Assembly: GCA_024114885.1 (NCBI GenBank)
Contig: CP099424.1
Location: 2,356,001 to 2,420,000, forward strand
Source of the DNA: Septoria linicola
Taxonomy: Eukaryota > Ascomycota > Dothideomycetes > Mycosphaerellales > Mycosphaerellaceae
Direction of reading: 5' to 3'
Length of the DNA: 64,000 bases
Translations under genes and position numbers: made by a program
The notes under the pieces: generated by a model
Told to the model about the DNA's origin: nothing
Database searches by the model: none
Seen by the model: the letters and a program-made list of their open reading frames with translations, nothing else
Shown here: piece by piece, positions 42,343 to 52,193 of the stretch
Layout of the letters: each line of letters begins with the position of its first letter
How positions within the stretch are numbered: the stretch's first letter is position 1

Positions 42343-43385
42343 TGAAGATAGATATAGATACATGAGTGAATGAACATCACTAGCGCCTTCCACCCCCCCA
42401 CCACTGATTGCCCTGCTTAAGACACTCGAGGGATGTCTATGATACGTATCAACAGCCGATGGCTCTCGAGGACTAACAGCAATCATACCGACCACTAGTC
42501 CCGACGTCTCCCATCATCTCTCGTTCTCGAATCATCGCTCGGTCTGTCAATGTGCACTGAGCTGCGCCTGTGGCACATCTTGGAGATGAAGTCTGCGATT
42601 TCCTGTGCTGAATGTCTTCGACTGTGCTGTGTGGACTGCGGTTCCTTCTCATCCTTCGCGAAGCTTGTATGAGGACATCTGTGTAGCGCTAGATCGTCGC
42701 TCGATGCTTTCCACATCTTTGTCTTCTATTGTTTGGGGTATATGCTCGTTTGTTCATTGTTTTTGTGGATATATGTAAGCACAAGCCATGAGAGTAGCCC
42801 CAGCATTCTTATGTAGCAAGAGACAAAAAGCCTTGTGACTACTCGACGGCACAACTCGTCTGATATATGGCGTGATATCCGTTTCGACGGTCTTGGCACG
42901 TAACTTCTCGTAGCGAGGGGAGGCATTAGAGGACGTCAATCGAATTCGACTATGCAATGCAAAACGTCGCTTCTCTCTGACTGGTACGTGTGCACATGTA
43001 GCAGCAATCACGTATCATCAGGTGTCTCATCCTCCTAGACCGCAACTCGTCTTTCTTGGCGCGGGACCGCGCATGCACTTATCTGCCATTTACAGCCGGT
43101 TGAATGGCATGGCCCTCTCCAGCACAGCAGCCGATGGTACAGTACTACCTCGAAGCATGATCCATGACTCTAGATCATTAATGCCCGTACTGATTGTATC
43201 TGCACTTCAGGGCACTCTGCATGAAAGTTGCTCATCACAAACCCTTAGCAGCACGCATTCGGCGTGCGTGGATGCGAGACTTTCGATGAGCACCCCGAGC
43301 GCTGCCGGCGCAATAGTACAACGCGTGCTTCGCGGGTGATTAAAGAGCCATCGGCTGAGGGACCAACGTGGCAGATGTGAGTGTT
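42343..43385. other. intergenic with one possible small minus-strand ORF
   Basis: About 1.04 kb. A minus-strand frame of 73 codons from ATG 42716 to 42495 has a protein-like core (HSRRHSAQEIADFISKMCHR) and could be a small gene. It has no homology support. The remainder looks empty. Confidence 0.3.
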
Positions 43386-44468
43386 TCAAGTGGCTGACTT
43401 TGGCGCATGCCGAAGTCGGAATGCAAGCAACATGGGCGTTTGCTGGAAATTATGGTAAGACTGAGCTTGTGCCAGCACAGGCTCACCTTCAAAAGCAGGC
43501 TCTCGCATGGCATCAAGTACTAAGCCGTTGCGGAAGAATGGATCCAGCAAGGACCAGAACGGTCGATGGAATATCCACTATCTCTTCGATCAGCCGCCCG
43601 CAGAGAATGGGGTCGCATAGCGATGACTTACCAAAGGCTCCGGCTGTCCTCGCACAGCTTCGCTCATGGAAGGCGGAATGTTCAGATACTTGGGAACCTT
43701 GATATATGTGCTCAGCTGCTGCTTGCCGGTCTGAGGATCTTCGTATATTTCCATGCCCCTGTGACCAGCAGGTTTCGAGAAAGCAGGATGTAGATCGATA
43801 TTCACGATACTGCGCAAGATCAGACCTCTGCAAGCTGGCGCCGTTCCATGCCACTCACCGTCCTCCCGGTTTGAGCATCGTTGGCAGAGCCGCAGCAATT
43901 GGCTCTAATGATGGCAGAGATTTAAGTGTTGTGCTAATCGTGATAATGTCAAACTTCCTACGCGGTCGTTAGCAAAATGCGTTGTCCGAGAATGGACATA
44001 CACTCACGCCCTGTCAGCGCCCCACTCTTGTATGCGTTTGTCCATGTACTCTGCCATAACATCTGTGCTCATAAGGTCGATGAAGTCATAAACAATTTTA
44101 TCAGTCAGTCCTTCATCGACACTTCGTTTTTGCGCAATGTCTAGCATTGCTCTAGAGAAATCCAGACCAGTCACTTGAGCGCCCAATTTGGCAAACAGTC
44201 TTGCAATGATCCCGCTACCAGCGCCAAGATCTAGCACAGTCTCGCCAGCCTGCCAGTTCGCCAGCTCTCTCACGACTGGTAGCAGACATTGCGTGAACAT
44301 GTCGTTCCCGTCGTCATTCTTGCCGTTAACTTCTGGTGATTGCGATTTCTCCCAGTGGTCTGCTATCGTGTCCCAAGCATGAAGATTGTCCTTAGTCTTC
44401 TGCAGGAAGTCTTCAGCTGGTAGGCCATTCACGAGCTGAGCTGGCTGTACCGGAGCATTATTGGGCAT
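43386..44468 (-). CDS. SAM-dependent methyltransferase (class I)
   Basis: Four exons (44468-44008, 43957-43859, 43809-43632, 43577-43386) with introns of 50, 49 and 54 bp give 309 residues. All donors are GTGAGT or GTAAGT and phases close. Motif I VLDLGAGSGIIARLF binds SAM, the next strand gives VTGLDFS with the acidic ribose ligand, and IITISTTLKSL stands at motif IV. ALPTMLKPGGR is the usual post-IV loop. The C-terminal exon ends with a FHRPFWSLLDPFFRNGLVLD, PAFEGEP and LLAFRLRH pattern common in fungal small-molecule methyltransferases. The chosen start MPNNAPVQPAQL is the ATG nearest the domain; two more ATGs lie upstream in frame. The substrate is unknown. Confidence 0.85.
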
Positions 44469-45057
44469 GTTGGTGATGTTGGTGTATAAGTCAGCAGGCA
44501 GCAGGTCAGCACGAGTGTCCAGCTTGATTTCCTTCATGGAATGATGTGCTTCTGCGGGTGGCGTGTTCCTCTTCAACCCCGCTTTCCGAGAGTGAGTTTG
44601 CTGGCCGCAAAGACCTTGAGATGAAGAGCAGACATTGTCACTCATCTTCCACCGTGGACTTATCATCCATTTGGACTGTCTAGCCTGATGAGCAAGCCGT
44701 CCACAGAAGGAGGGCTGAGTGCAGCAAGGGTGCTTCATGCACCGCCTCGGAGCTAGCTGAACATGGACTGTTTGTGCGGGTCGTCAGAAGAGGCGGCTTG
44801 CATATTGCGCCCGCGTGCTTGTAGATCCTGCACGACCTCCGCTCGCGGTCTGTGTCGCGCAGTAGCTGCGAAAAATGCAGGTGGGGCGGCCTCGTTTGGA
44901 AGACATGTCGAGAGGCTGATCTGGCGGCCAGCAGGAGGGATATATACGCTGGGATCTCCACCAGGGCACATCATTGTCCTGGTATTCATCCCTGAGAACG
45001 GTTATTCCATAAAACTAGCACAAAGTCAAAAACTGCTCAGCCGCTGAAACCACCACC
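44469..45057. promoter_or_regulatory. divergent promoter of methyltransferase and CorA-like genes
   Basis: About 590 bp. The minus-strand frame of the methyltransferase stays open to 44738 with further ATGs at 44645 and 44537, so the real start may lie inside this region. No clear factor site was seen. Confidence 0.4.
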
Positions 45058-47318
45058 ATGGGTACGACCTGGTTAACTTCAGCCAGGCCACAAGAAAAGG
45101 ATATCGAGGCAGCGAATGATTCGCCCGGCACTTCTCAAGGCGAAGCCGAAGCAATCGATGACAATGAATACGTGCCGGACTTCTCTAAACTCCGACCTGA
45201 GCAGATAGACAGGCTAGAAACTTGGGAAGACGCAATTCAGCCGCACACCGACGAAGGCGGTGATGCCTACTACATCGGAGATGCATATGAAGAGATCAAC
45301 CCAAGATGTGCGAATGAATGGAGAGTGAGGTGTGTATAATGCTCGCTTCCACCAGCGATGACTTGTGCTTACTTTACTTCACAGCCCTCAGGATGATTCT
45401 GCTTACTTGCAATATGTGAAGCACCTTGCTAAATCCCTGCCACACCTCGAGTACCTGGCCCACTGGATGGAGGTCACCGCGGCGCCTCCCAAATGGAAAT
45501 TTATTCGTAAATATCCAGCCAAGCGTGCTGATCGTGCAAAGAAAACCAAGGTTTGTGTTATCGACTACGAAAAGGGCAACCCTCCGCATGCCCAACAGTT
45601 CGACGATACAGATCGTCTCCTGAACAAGCTGAAGACATCAGAAGACCAGAACGAGGAGCCACAGGTGCGTCTGCTGGTCATTGAGGATCTCTCACGGGAT
45701 TTGGTGGCCGGCCTTGGTGAACACTACGATATCGATCCGCTGTTCTTCGTGTCACATATAGGTGACTATCTCTTTCACAACACCCGTGATCGTTGGGTAG
45801 AGCTTCCGGATCTTGATGTCGATGCTCGCCGCAAATCACACTTTCACCTGCAGTATCTTCGGCCTCGATATTTCAAAACGGAAACGGAGTTCGACGAAGC
45901 AGAGAAAGAAAGTGGCATCTTCAACGTTTTGCGTAGACTTGATAGTGACAGAAGTCGCAAGCGACTTCAACAGGGACTCCTCGATCTTGAAGGTGCGAGT
46001 GTGACTCTTGCTCGTGCAAAGACCTCGCTATGGGTACGACCTCAGACTCCCGGACTACCCAAGCAAGACGGCGATCAAGCGACAACAGGCGCTGAGCAAG
46101 AAGCAGAAGCGCAATCTGGAAAGAAGGTGCCAGTAGCAAAGACTAAACAAACGATACTGGGTAAGTTGTAAGCTGAACTTGGAGAGAGCTACGCTAAGTT
46201 GGGCAGCTATCCTTCTAGTCGATCCCACTGTGACGACTGGACACGCTTTGTGGGGTGGGTACCGTCCATTTGGTGAGACCATTTCGATGAGAGAGTGGCA
46301 AAAGGCGCCACAGAAGCTTGTGGATGCTCCAGAACGTAAGAGTTTGTATGACGACGTGGTCCACTGGTCAACGCGTCTTACAGACGCAGACATTGATCTT
46401 GTGTTGAGAGACTCTCGCAACATTGCCCTCCCGATGTACCGGCTGGTCGTGGCAGAGTGGTTGTGTGTACTCAAGTACATGACTACAATGCTCGGCAAGA
46501 TCGAGTGGGAATTCGAGAAGCCACACTGGGGCGAGCAGCCAAGCGACATCGATCGTCTACTGAAAAAGCTATCACCATGGAGGCGCAATGTGGGCTACTA
46601 TCAGACCATGATAACCCAAGCTATTAGTCGCCTTTTCCCGCCAACTCTAGGAGCGCAACTCGATCCGCTGGGCGATCCGGCTGCACAACCAACCTTGGCC
46701 AATCCATCAACGCCCAGCTACAATGCGTCGGGCATTCTGTCACTGTGGACTGACTTCAAGAATATCAAACAGCAAATGAACGAGACTCAAGCGCGCATCA
46801 AGAGCATTGAAAATATGGCCACCAACGCGATCAACATCGAGGAAGCTCGGAGAGCTGTTGACCAGAACGAACGTGCTGTGCAACAGAACAAGAACGTCGC
46901 CCGTCTGACGTTCTTGGCTGCCATCTTTATCCCCATGAATTTCACCACCTCCTTCCTGAGCATGTCTCCAGATTTTAGCAACGCCAAGCAGACAATCTGG
47001 CTCTTCTTTGTGCTCGGCATACCAATCACGATCGCAGCACTCGCCATCGTGGACCTTACACATCCAGAAGAAAAAGGCTACTGCCGAAGCTGGTGGGACA
47101 AAGCTGCAGCGCTCATTCCTCGCAAGAAACTTACACAGTCAGAGTCCACCCCAGCCTTGGACCGCCGCACGGATTCCAACAGATCCAGGACGATACCGTG
47201 GAACATCAGACCTGGAGCAACGAGATATGATACACCCCTGCGGGCTGTCACGACGAAGAGTTCGACCAAGTCGGCAGCGAAGAAACGAGTCGTGATCACC
47301 GAGCATGCAGGCAAATAA
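45058..47318 (+). CDS. CorA-like divalent-cation transporter family protein
   Basis: Three exons (45058-45329, 45385-46160, 46207-47318), introns 55 and 46 bp, 719 residues. A long cytosolic N-terminal part carries helical segments (DRLETWEDAIQPHTDEGGDA; YLQYVKHLAKSLPHLEYLAH). The coiled-coil arm includes the region KNIKQQMNETQARIKSIENM. Two membrane helices lie close to the C-terminus at about 582-602 (LTFLAAIFIPMNFTTSFLSM) and 615-636 (TIWLFFVLGIPITIAALAIV). This matches the CorA layout, but the strict GMN selectivity motif is not present at the end of TM1, where SMS stands instead. Many fungal CorA-like paralogues vary here, so ion transport is uncertain. The tail is basic. Confidence 0.8.
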
Positions 47319-48033
47319 CACATTGACTCATATTCAACGACTTCCCATCGAAGCGAGTCTATAGCATTCAACGAGCATTTTTATGAGTAACGACTAGACA
47401 AAGGGCTGCACGAACAGATGAAAGGACGATGTGTATACGATATATGGAAATGATACTTGCGGATGAGGCTCGATGTTCCAATAGACCGATGAAAGGTGTT
47501 CTTTTGGCTATACGATACGAATTTCGCGCATAACACCAGCGGGCATTTCAACGAGACGATCATCGGCTAGCTTCACCTACCTCCATGGGCCGTGAGAGCC
47601 CAGCTGACTTCAGCACGGCGCACGAGTCGATGTGGTAGCACCACCGTCTGCCGGCACCGTAATCATTTCCTAAGCCCAAGTGCATCAGAAGACGCTTGAA
47701 AGCTCGACTCGGGATAGGTGAAATTTACGTAGAGCGAACGTGAAGTCCTCGTGAGGCATTACGCTCTGAGGCAGAAGATGTATCGGGCTGGGACTACTAA
47801 CGGAGTTCAGTGAAGCGTCGCATGCCAATGACTACAGTGTGGAAGGACAAGGAGCTTGTGTGTCGTTGATCACATTCAGGAGCTAGCTCCCTCTTCTGAT
47901 GATGTGAGCTTAATCAGGAGATCGGTGGGTCGTTTCGAAGCATGCTTCGCTACTTCACGTTGTGCGAACATGTCCAGCTATGCGTTGGCGGTAGAGGTTA
48001 AGGACCCTCAGTGGCGTGGGAAGCGATGGCGCT
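47319..48033. other. convergent 3' region, nothing recognised
   Basis: About 715 bases between the convergent CorA-like and Myb-like genes. One TGACTCA occurs near 47325 in the CorA-like 3' region, where it is unlikely to matter. No gene was seen. Confidence 0.4.
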
Positions 48034-49092
48034 CTAGCAATCACGCCGCGCCTTGCGCTTTGCGATGCCAAGCTCGGTATTCCTGGTGGTCACGCGATCG
48101 GCCACGATCTTCGTGATGCGGGCTAACTTTGCGTCGTCCCAGAGACGCGGATCTTCATCAATGACAAGATCTTTGTAGACCTCGAACGAAGAGTACGCAT
48201 AGACTTTCGACAGCCAGGATTCGTCTGTCTTCAATTCAGCTGCAATCTCTCGCCACCTCCACGTCTTTCGCTCGTGCAGGTAAAGTGCGGTGGCATGTCG
48301 GCGCACTCGAAGACCACCCTCGTGGCGATATGTGATGACGTCTTTGATCAATTCGACCAAGTAGGACTCTTTGATGCCAATCTCCTTGGCTATATCGCCC
48401 ACGGCTTGACCTGCACGAAGCATGTTCAACAATCTGCCCCTTTCTTCCAACACGAGAGTGCCTGCTGGTGCTCTTCCGGATCGTAAGCCAAGGTGATTTC
48501 TGCCGCGATTCCTGACATCGGCCCAATCAAGTCCGAGTTGGGCGCCAACAGCCCTCCAGGTGTGCTTAAGCTTATGCATCCGAATGATTGTCTCATCCAT
48601 CACGGGTGTGTAGAGTATTTGTGGCTTAAGTCGATCAGCAGCTATACCCATCCGCCGTCTGCGTCTATGTACCGCAGATACGCTCCGCCCGAGCTGGCGA
48701 GCGATGTCTGGTACCGAAATTCTTGTGCTGTACAGTCTTGTGAGAGCTTCATTTTCTTCCGCAGTCCACGGACGTGATTTGTTTCCTTCTCGAATGGGAT
48801 AAAGCTGGTAGTAACGTGTCCGTACAGCCTGGACAGACCTCTTCAACTCTTCGGACACTTGCACGACCATCGGCTTGTTCATCTGGCCATGCAAACTCGC
48901 CAACATTGCATCCTCCTCAGGTGCCCATGGCCCAATGCGCTGCGCAATTGCAAATCCCCGAGGTTTGCTTGCAGTCGTGTACTGTCGCCTGTTGCTCGTA
49001 TCGCAGTCTGTGATCACGCGTGGTCTCCCCGTGGACGTCCATGGCACAAACATTTGTCCCAATGGTACTCTCACTGCTCGTACGACAATCAT
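48034..49092 (-). CDS. Myb/SANT-like protein with mitochondrial-type leader
   Basis: ATG 49092 (MIVVRAVRVPLGQMFVPWTS) gives 352 residues. The first 45 residues are basic and hydroxylated without acidic clusters and lead to RRQYTTASKPRG, a pattern typical of a cleaved mitochondrial presequence. Two Myb/SANT-like repeats follow: GPWAPEEDAMLASLHGQMNK with VQAVRTRYYQL, and RPWTAEENEALTRLYSTRIS with DIARQLGRSVSAVHRRRRRM. Further helix-turn-helix-like units occur (IGDWADVRNRGRNHL type; IAKEIGIKESYLVELIKDVI; WREIAAELKTDESWLSKVY). Repeated DNA-binding-type helices suggest a nucleic-acid-binding role. The frame is open to 49398 with another ATG upstream, which would remove the leader reading. Confidence 0.6.
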   Translation of the reverse strand: MIVVRAVRVPLGQMFVPWTSTGRPRVITDCDTSNRRQYTTASKPRGFAIAQRIGPWAPEEDAMLASLHGQMNKPMVVQVSEELKRSVQAVRTRYYQLYPIREGNKSRPWTAEENEALTRLYSTRISVPDIARQLGRSVSAVHRRRRRMGIAADRLKPQILYTPVMDETIIRMHKLKHTWRAVGAQLGLDWADVRNRGRNHLGLRSGRAPAGTLVLEERGRLLNMLRAGQAVGDIAKEIGIKESYLVELIKDVITYRHEGGLRVRRHATALYLHERKTWRWREIAAELKTDESWLSKVYAYSSFEVYKDLVIDEDPRLWDDAKLARITKIVADRVTTRNTELGIAKRKARRDC

Positions 49093-49686
49093 CTTCTGTC
49101 GTGCGCTGTCGACGCAAAGTCCACGCCCAATGCGTGCACCGCAAGCCTGTACAGCATAACGGACTGTACAAGGGAGGCGTTGCTTCACATCTTTGGACTT
49201 GTATCGTATCGCCTGCAAGTCTGCGAGCTTGCTGTCTCCTCTCACTTTACAGTATTTGTCTTCCTTGCTTGGGACATTGTCTGGATCGTTAAAGCGTAGT
49301 GCTCCATACGTGGTCACTATGAAGCATCGTGCTGCATTCCTCAAGTAGGCTGACAATACCGACGACCGCGTGGAATTCCACTCGCGCGACCGTAGCATGC
49401 TGCGAATGGAGACATGTTGATGCTGGTGGCTTATTTCTCCACCACAACGTCCTGGTCAACACGAAACTGGCGCGCCGTCCCAATCAAGGCTAGTTCTAGC
49501 TGCATCAGATCGCGCCTCGTGGCTGCCACATCTGCAACGATGACGTGCGCTCCTTCTCTTTGTGCTGCAGAGCAAGAAACTCTGGCAGGTTGAACCAGCG
49601 ATGACATGGTCCCTGAATATTTTCTCCATAATCAACACGCAACACCTTCCTGGGATCAGTATATTACCTATCCACTATCCGCAATC
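49093..49686. promoter_or_regulatory. divergent upstream region of Myb-like and DUF3292 genes
   Basis: About 590 bp. The Myb-like frame is open to 49398 (possible longer start). No other gene or clear box was seen. Confidence 0.4.
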
Positions 49687-51816
49687 ATGGCGACCGAGTC
49701 TGGTCTGGCCGACTTTCTTCCTATACCACACAACGTCGCCCCTCTAACCGATCCAGATAAGCAGGAAGTGGCACAATCGCTCACGGAAGCTCCAACCGCG
49801 AGTCACGCCCTAGCTATGGAAGACCACGATGAGAAAGGCGCTGCCCAGATCGCTCATGATGGTGAAGTCAAAGACTTGGGCTGGACCGACCATGTCGACC
49901 AGATCCAAAATCCTCTTGTTGGAGGCATGCCAAACGAAGAGCTATGGGTGCTCGTTCGGCGATTCAACAAGGTGAGTTCTACAAGAGAACTGTTCGCTGA
50001 AGGCATCTTGGCACTTCAGGCTAGTCGGAGTCTAATATATGAATAGCAAATGTACCATGTGAAGGAATACCCTTATCCCGTTCCAGGCAACCTGGATCTC
50101 AATATCGCAGATGAAGAAGAATTCTCTCCGGATAAGCTTCGTGCCAACATCGAGCGATTGTACATGACTGTAGGTATTGGCTTACTTGGAGCTGTCAAGC
50201 ACATCATGCGTCTGCGCTCCTGGCGAGAGACGAGACGGACCACATACTTCGCCTCAGCATACTTTATCGCTTGGGCATTTGACCTACTCACACCTCTGAT
50301 TCTTGGGTTCATCGTCGTGCTTATCGCGTATCAGCCAAGCCGAGCAGTTGTCTTCCCTCCAGCACCACTGGCCATAGTATCTGGCTCCACTGGCGGTGTG
50401 CAGAAGCCCAAAGCCGGAGTGCTTGGTTCTACAGATTCAGCTACTGGCGCACCAGAGAAGCATAAGGGAGAAGCAGTCGAGGCCGAAGCTAGTAACTTCG
50501 TCAATGGCATCGCTTCCGTTGCACTCTCGAGTGTTGCTGGCAAGCACCCACAGAACGACCCTCCATCAGCCGCGGGCGGCGATGACAAGGCTAATGATCT
50601 CATCCCTGACCCCACGGCCATGGCAGTCAGCGCAAGTAACGCTCGTGCTCAGACAGGCGGTAAGGACGATGTTATGGCCAAGGACAAATCGAAAGTGCCA
50701 GTCGAGACAGCAATCTGGAACAAGATGCGGCCTGTCATGCATGGAATCGCTGATGTGTCCGACACTTGGGAGCGATTTGGAAATGCTCTGGACCCCACGA
50801 AGCCATTCCCACAGGAGATGTATCGACTTCGAATTGCTTCTCTGATCATTCCACTTCTAGCTGCATCTTTCTTCATCTCTTCCTACATGCTCGTCAAGGG
50901 CGTCACCTTTGGAGCTGGCTTTGGTTTCTTCGGCGATCCAATCATTCAAAGGGGGCTGCAGTGGCTCAACAGAAACTTCCCTAAGTGGCAGAAATTGCTT
51001 GAGCTGCGAAACACACTGTTGAAGGGCGTTCCTACGAATGCACAGCTCACGATCACCCTGCTACGAATTGGCGAGGCAAACAAGGCACCACTGCCACCTC
51101 CGCCACACTCTGGTGGTATTCCTACCGACGAGCCTGTCGACCTGACCGAAGACGACCTTCGAGCCGCTGGCGCCGATTGGCCACTCAATGCCACTGCGGA
51201 AGAGATTGCCGCAGCTGCAGCACCCGATCCGGCCACTCAACATGAGACTGCCGGCGAGGACATCGATACATCGAAAGAGAAGAAGCACGGCAAGGCTGGT
51301 GCAAAGATTCTCGGCTTCTTCAAGCATGGCATTAAGGGTACTGTCGATACTGCTTTAGGCGCAGACCACATCAAGGCGAAAGCAGGAAGCGAGACCTCGA
51401 AGCAAAGACTGGGCGTCATTCCAAGCAAGAACGAACCTCATGTCTCTGGACCAATCGACTTCAAGTGTCGTTATCACGGAAAGCGCGGTCATGCATACAT
51501 CGCCACGAAAGCCACCATTCCCTGCGTTGGCTTCAGTCTGGACAAATCAGTCACTGGTCGAGACGGCTCTTTGATTGAAGATCTGCACCCAGTGTGGAGT
51601 GTTGCCATCGCAGACATAAAGGAATTGAAAAAGATCGGTGGTCTAGGCTGGAAGTCAAAGCTGGTCGTCGGCTGGGCATTGAACAAGGAGGTCGCGGATG
51701 GTTTGGAAATCGTCGACAAGATGGGAAATACCTATCATATCACGGCTATGCTGCTGAGAGACGAGCTTTTCAATCGTCTCCTCAGTATTGGAGGTCAGAA
51801 ATGGGAGGCTTGGTAA
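49687..51816 (+). CDS. DUF3292-family membrane protein
   Basis: Two exons (49687-49971 and 50047-51816), 75-bp GTGAGT intron, 684 residues. The N-terminal 95 residues include GWTDHVDQIQNPLVGGMPNE and LWVLVRRFNKQ, hallmarks of the DUF3292 family of ascomycetes. Hydrophobic helices are YFIAWAFDLLTPLILGFIVV at about 165-190 and RIASLIIPLLAASFFISSYM at about 350-375. FKHGIKGTVDTALGADHIKA lies near 550. A folded C-terminal domain (GPIDFKCRYHGKRGHAYIAT; WSVAIADIKELKKIGGLGWK; LLRDELFNRLLSIGGQKWE) resembles a PH/GRAM-like beta fold, which is inference. Function of the family is unknown to me; an intracellular membrane location is likely. Confidence 0.85.
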
Positions 51817-52193
51817 GAATTGCATATCGACAGAGAATTGGTTTAGGACAGGACGAGCATGGGTTTGACTCGGAAGATGCCAGATGCGATATGATACCCA
51901 TATGAGATATACACGTGAAAATGGAGTTGGATACCTGAGGTCAATTCCGTGCTTGATTCCAGTACTCTACAATGGTAAGTCGAGCGTAACGCAGGTTGAA
52001 ATCTTCCACACGTTGGCTATGAATGCGATCATTCGTCTCTCATGTCTGCTATCTGCTGGGGCACCTCCTCCAGTACACTTCTTACATCCCGTCCTGATCT
52101 CCCTGAGACCATTCAAACCAGATCCCCCAAAAGTCCAGCCGCGCCGCAGCAAAGAATATAGCATGATCCAGCATGCAAATGGTACTGTGAAGT
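51817..52193. other. convergent 3' spacer
   Basis: About 375 bases between convergent genes; nothing recognised. Confidence 0.4.

Noticed and set aside
47325..47331. TGACTCA site
   Set aside because: It lies downstream of the CorA-like stop between convergent genes, so a promoter role is unlikely.
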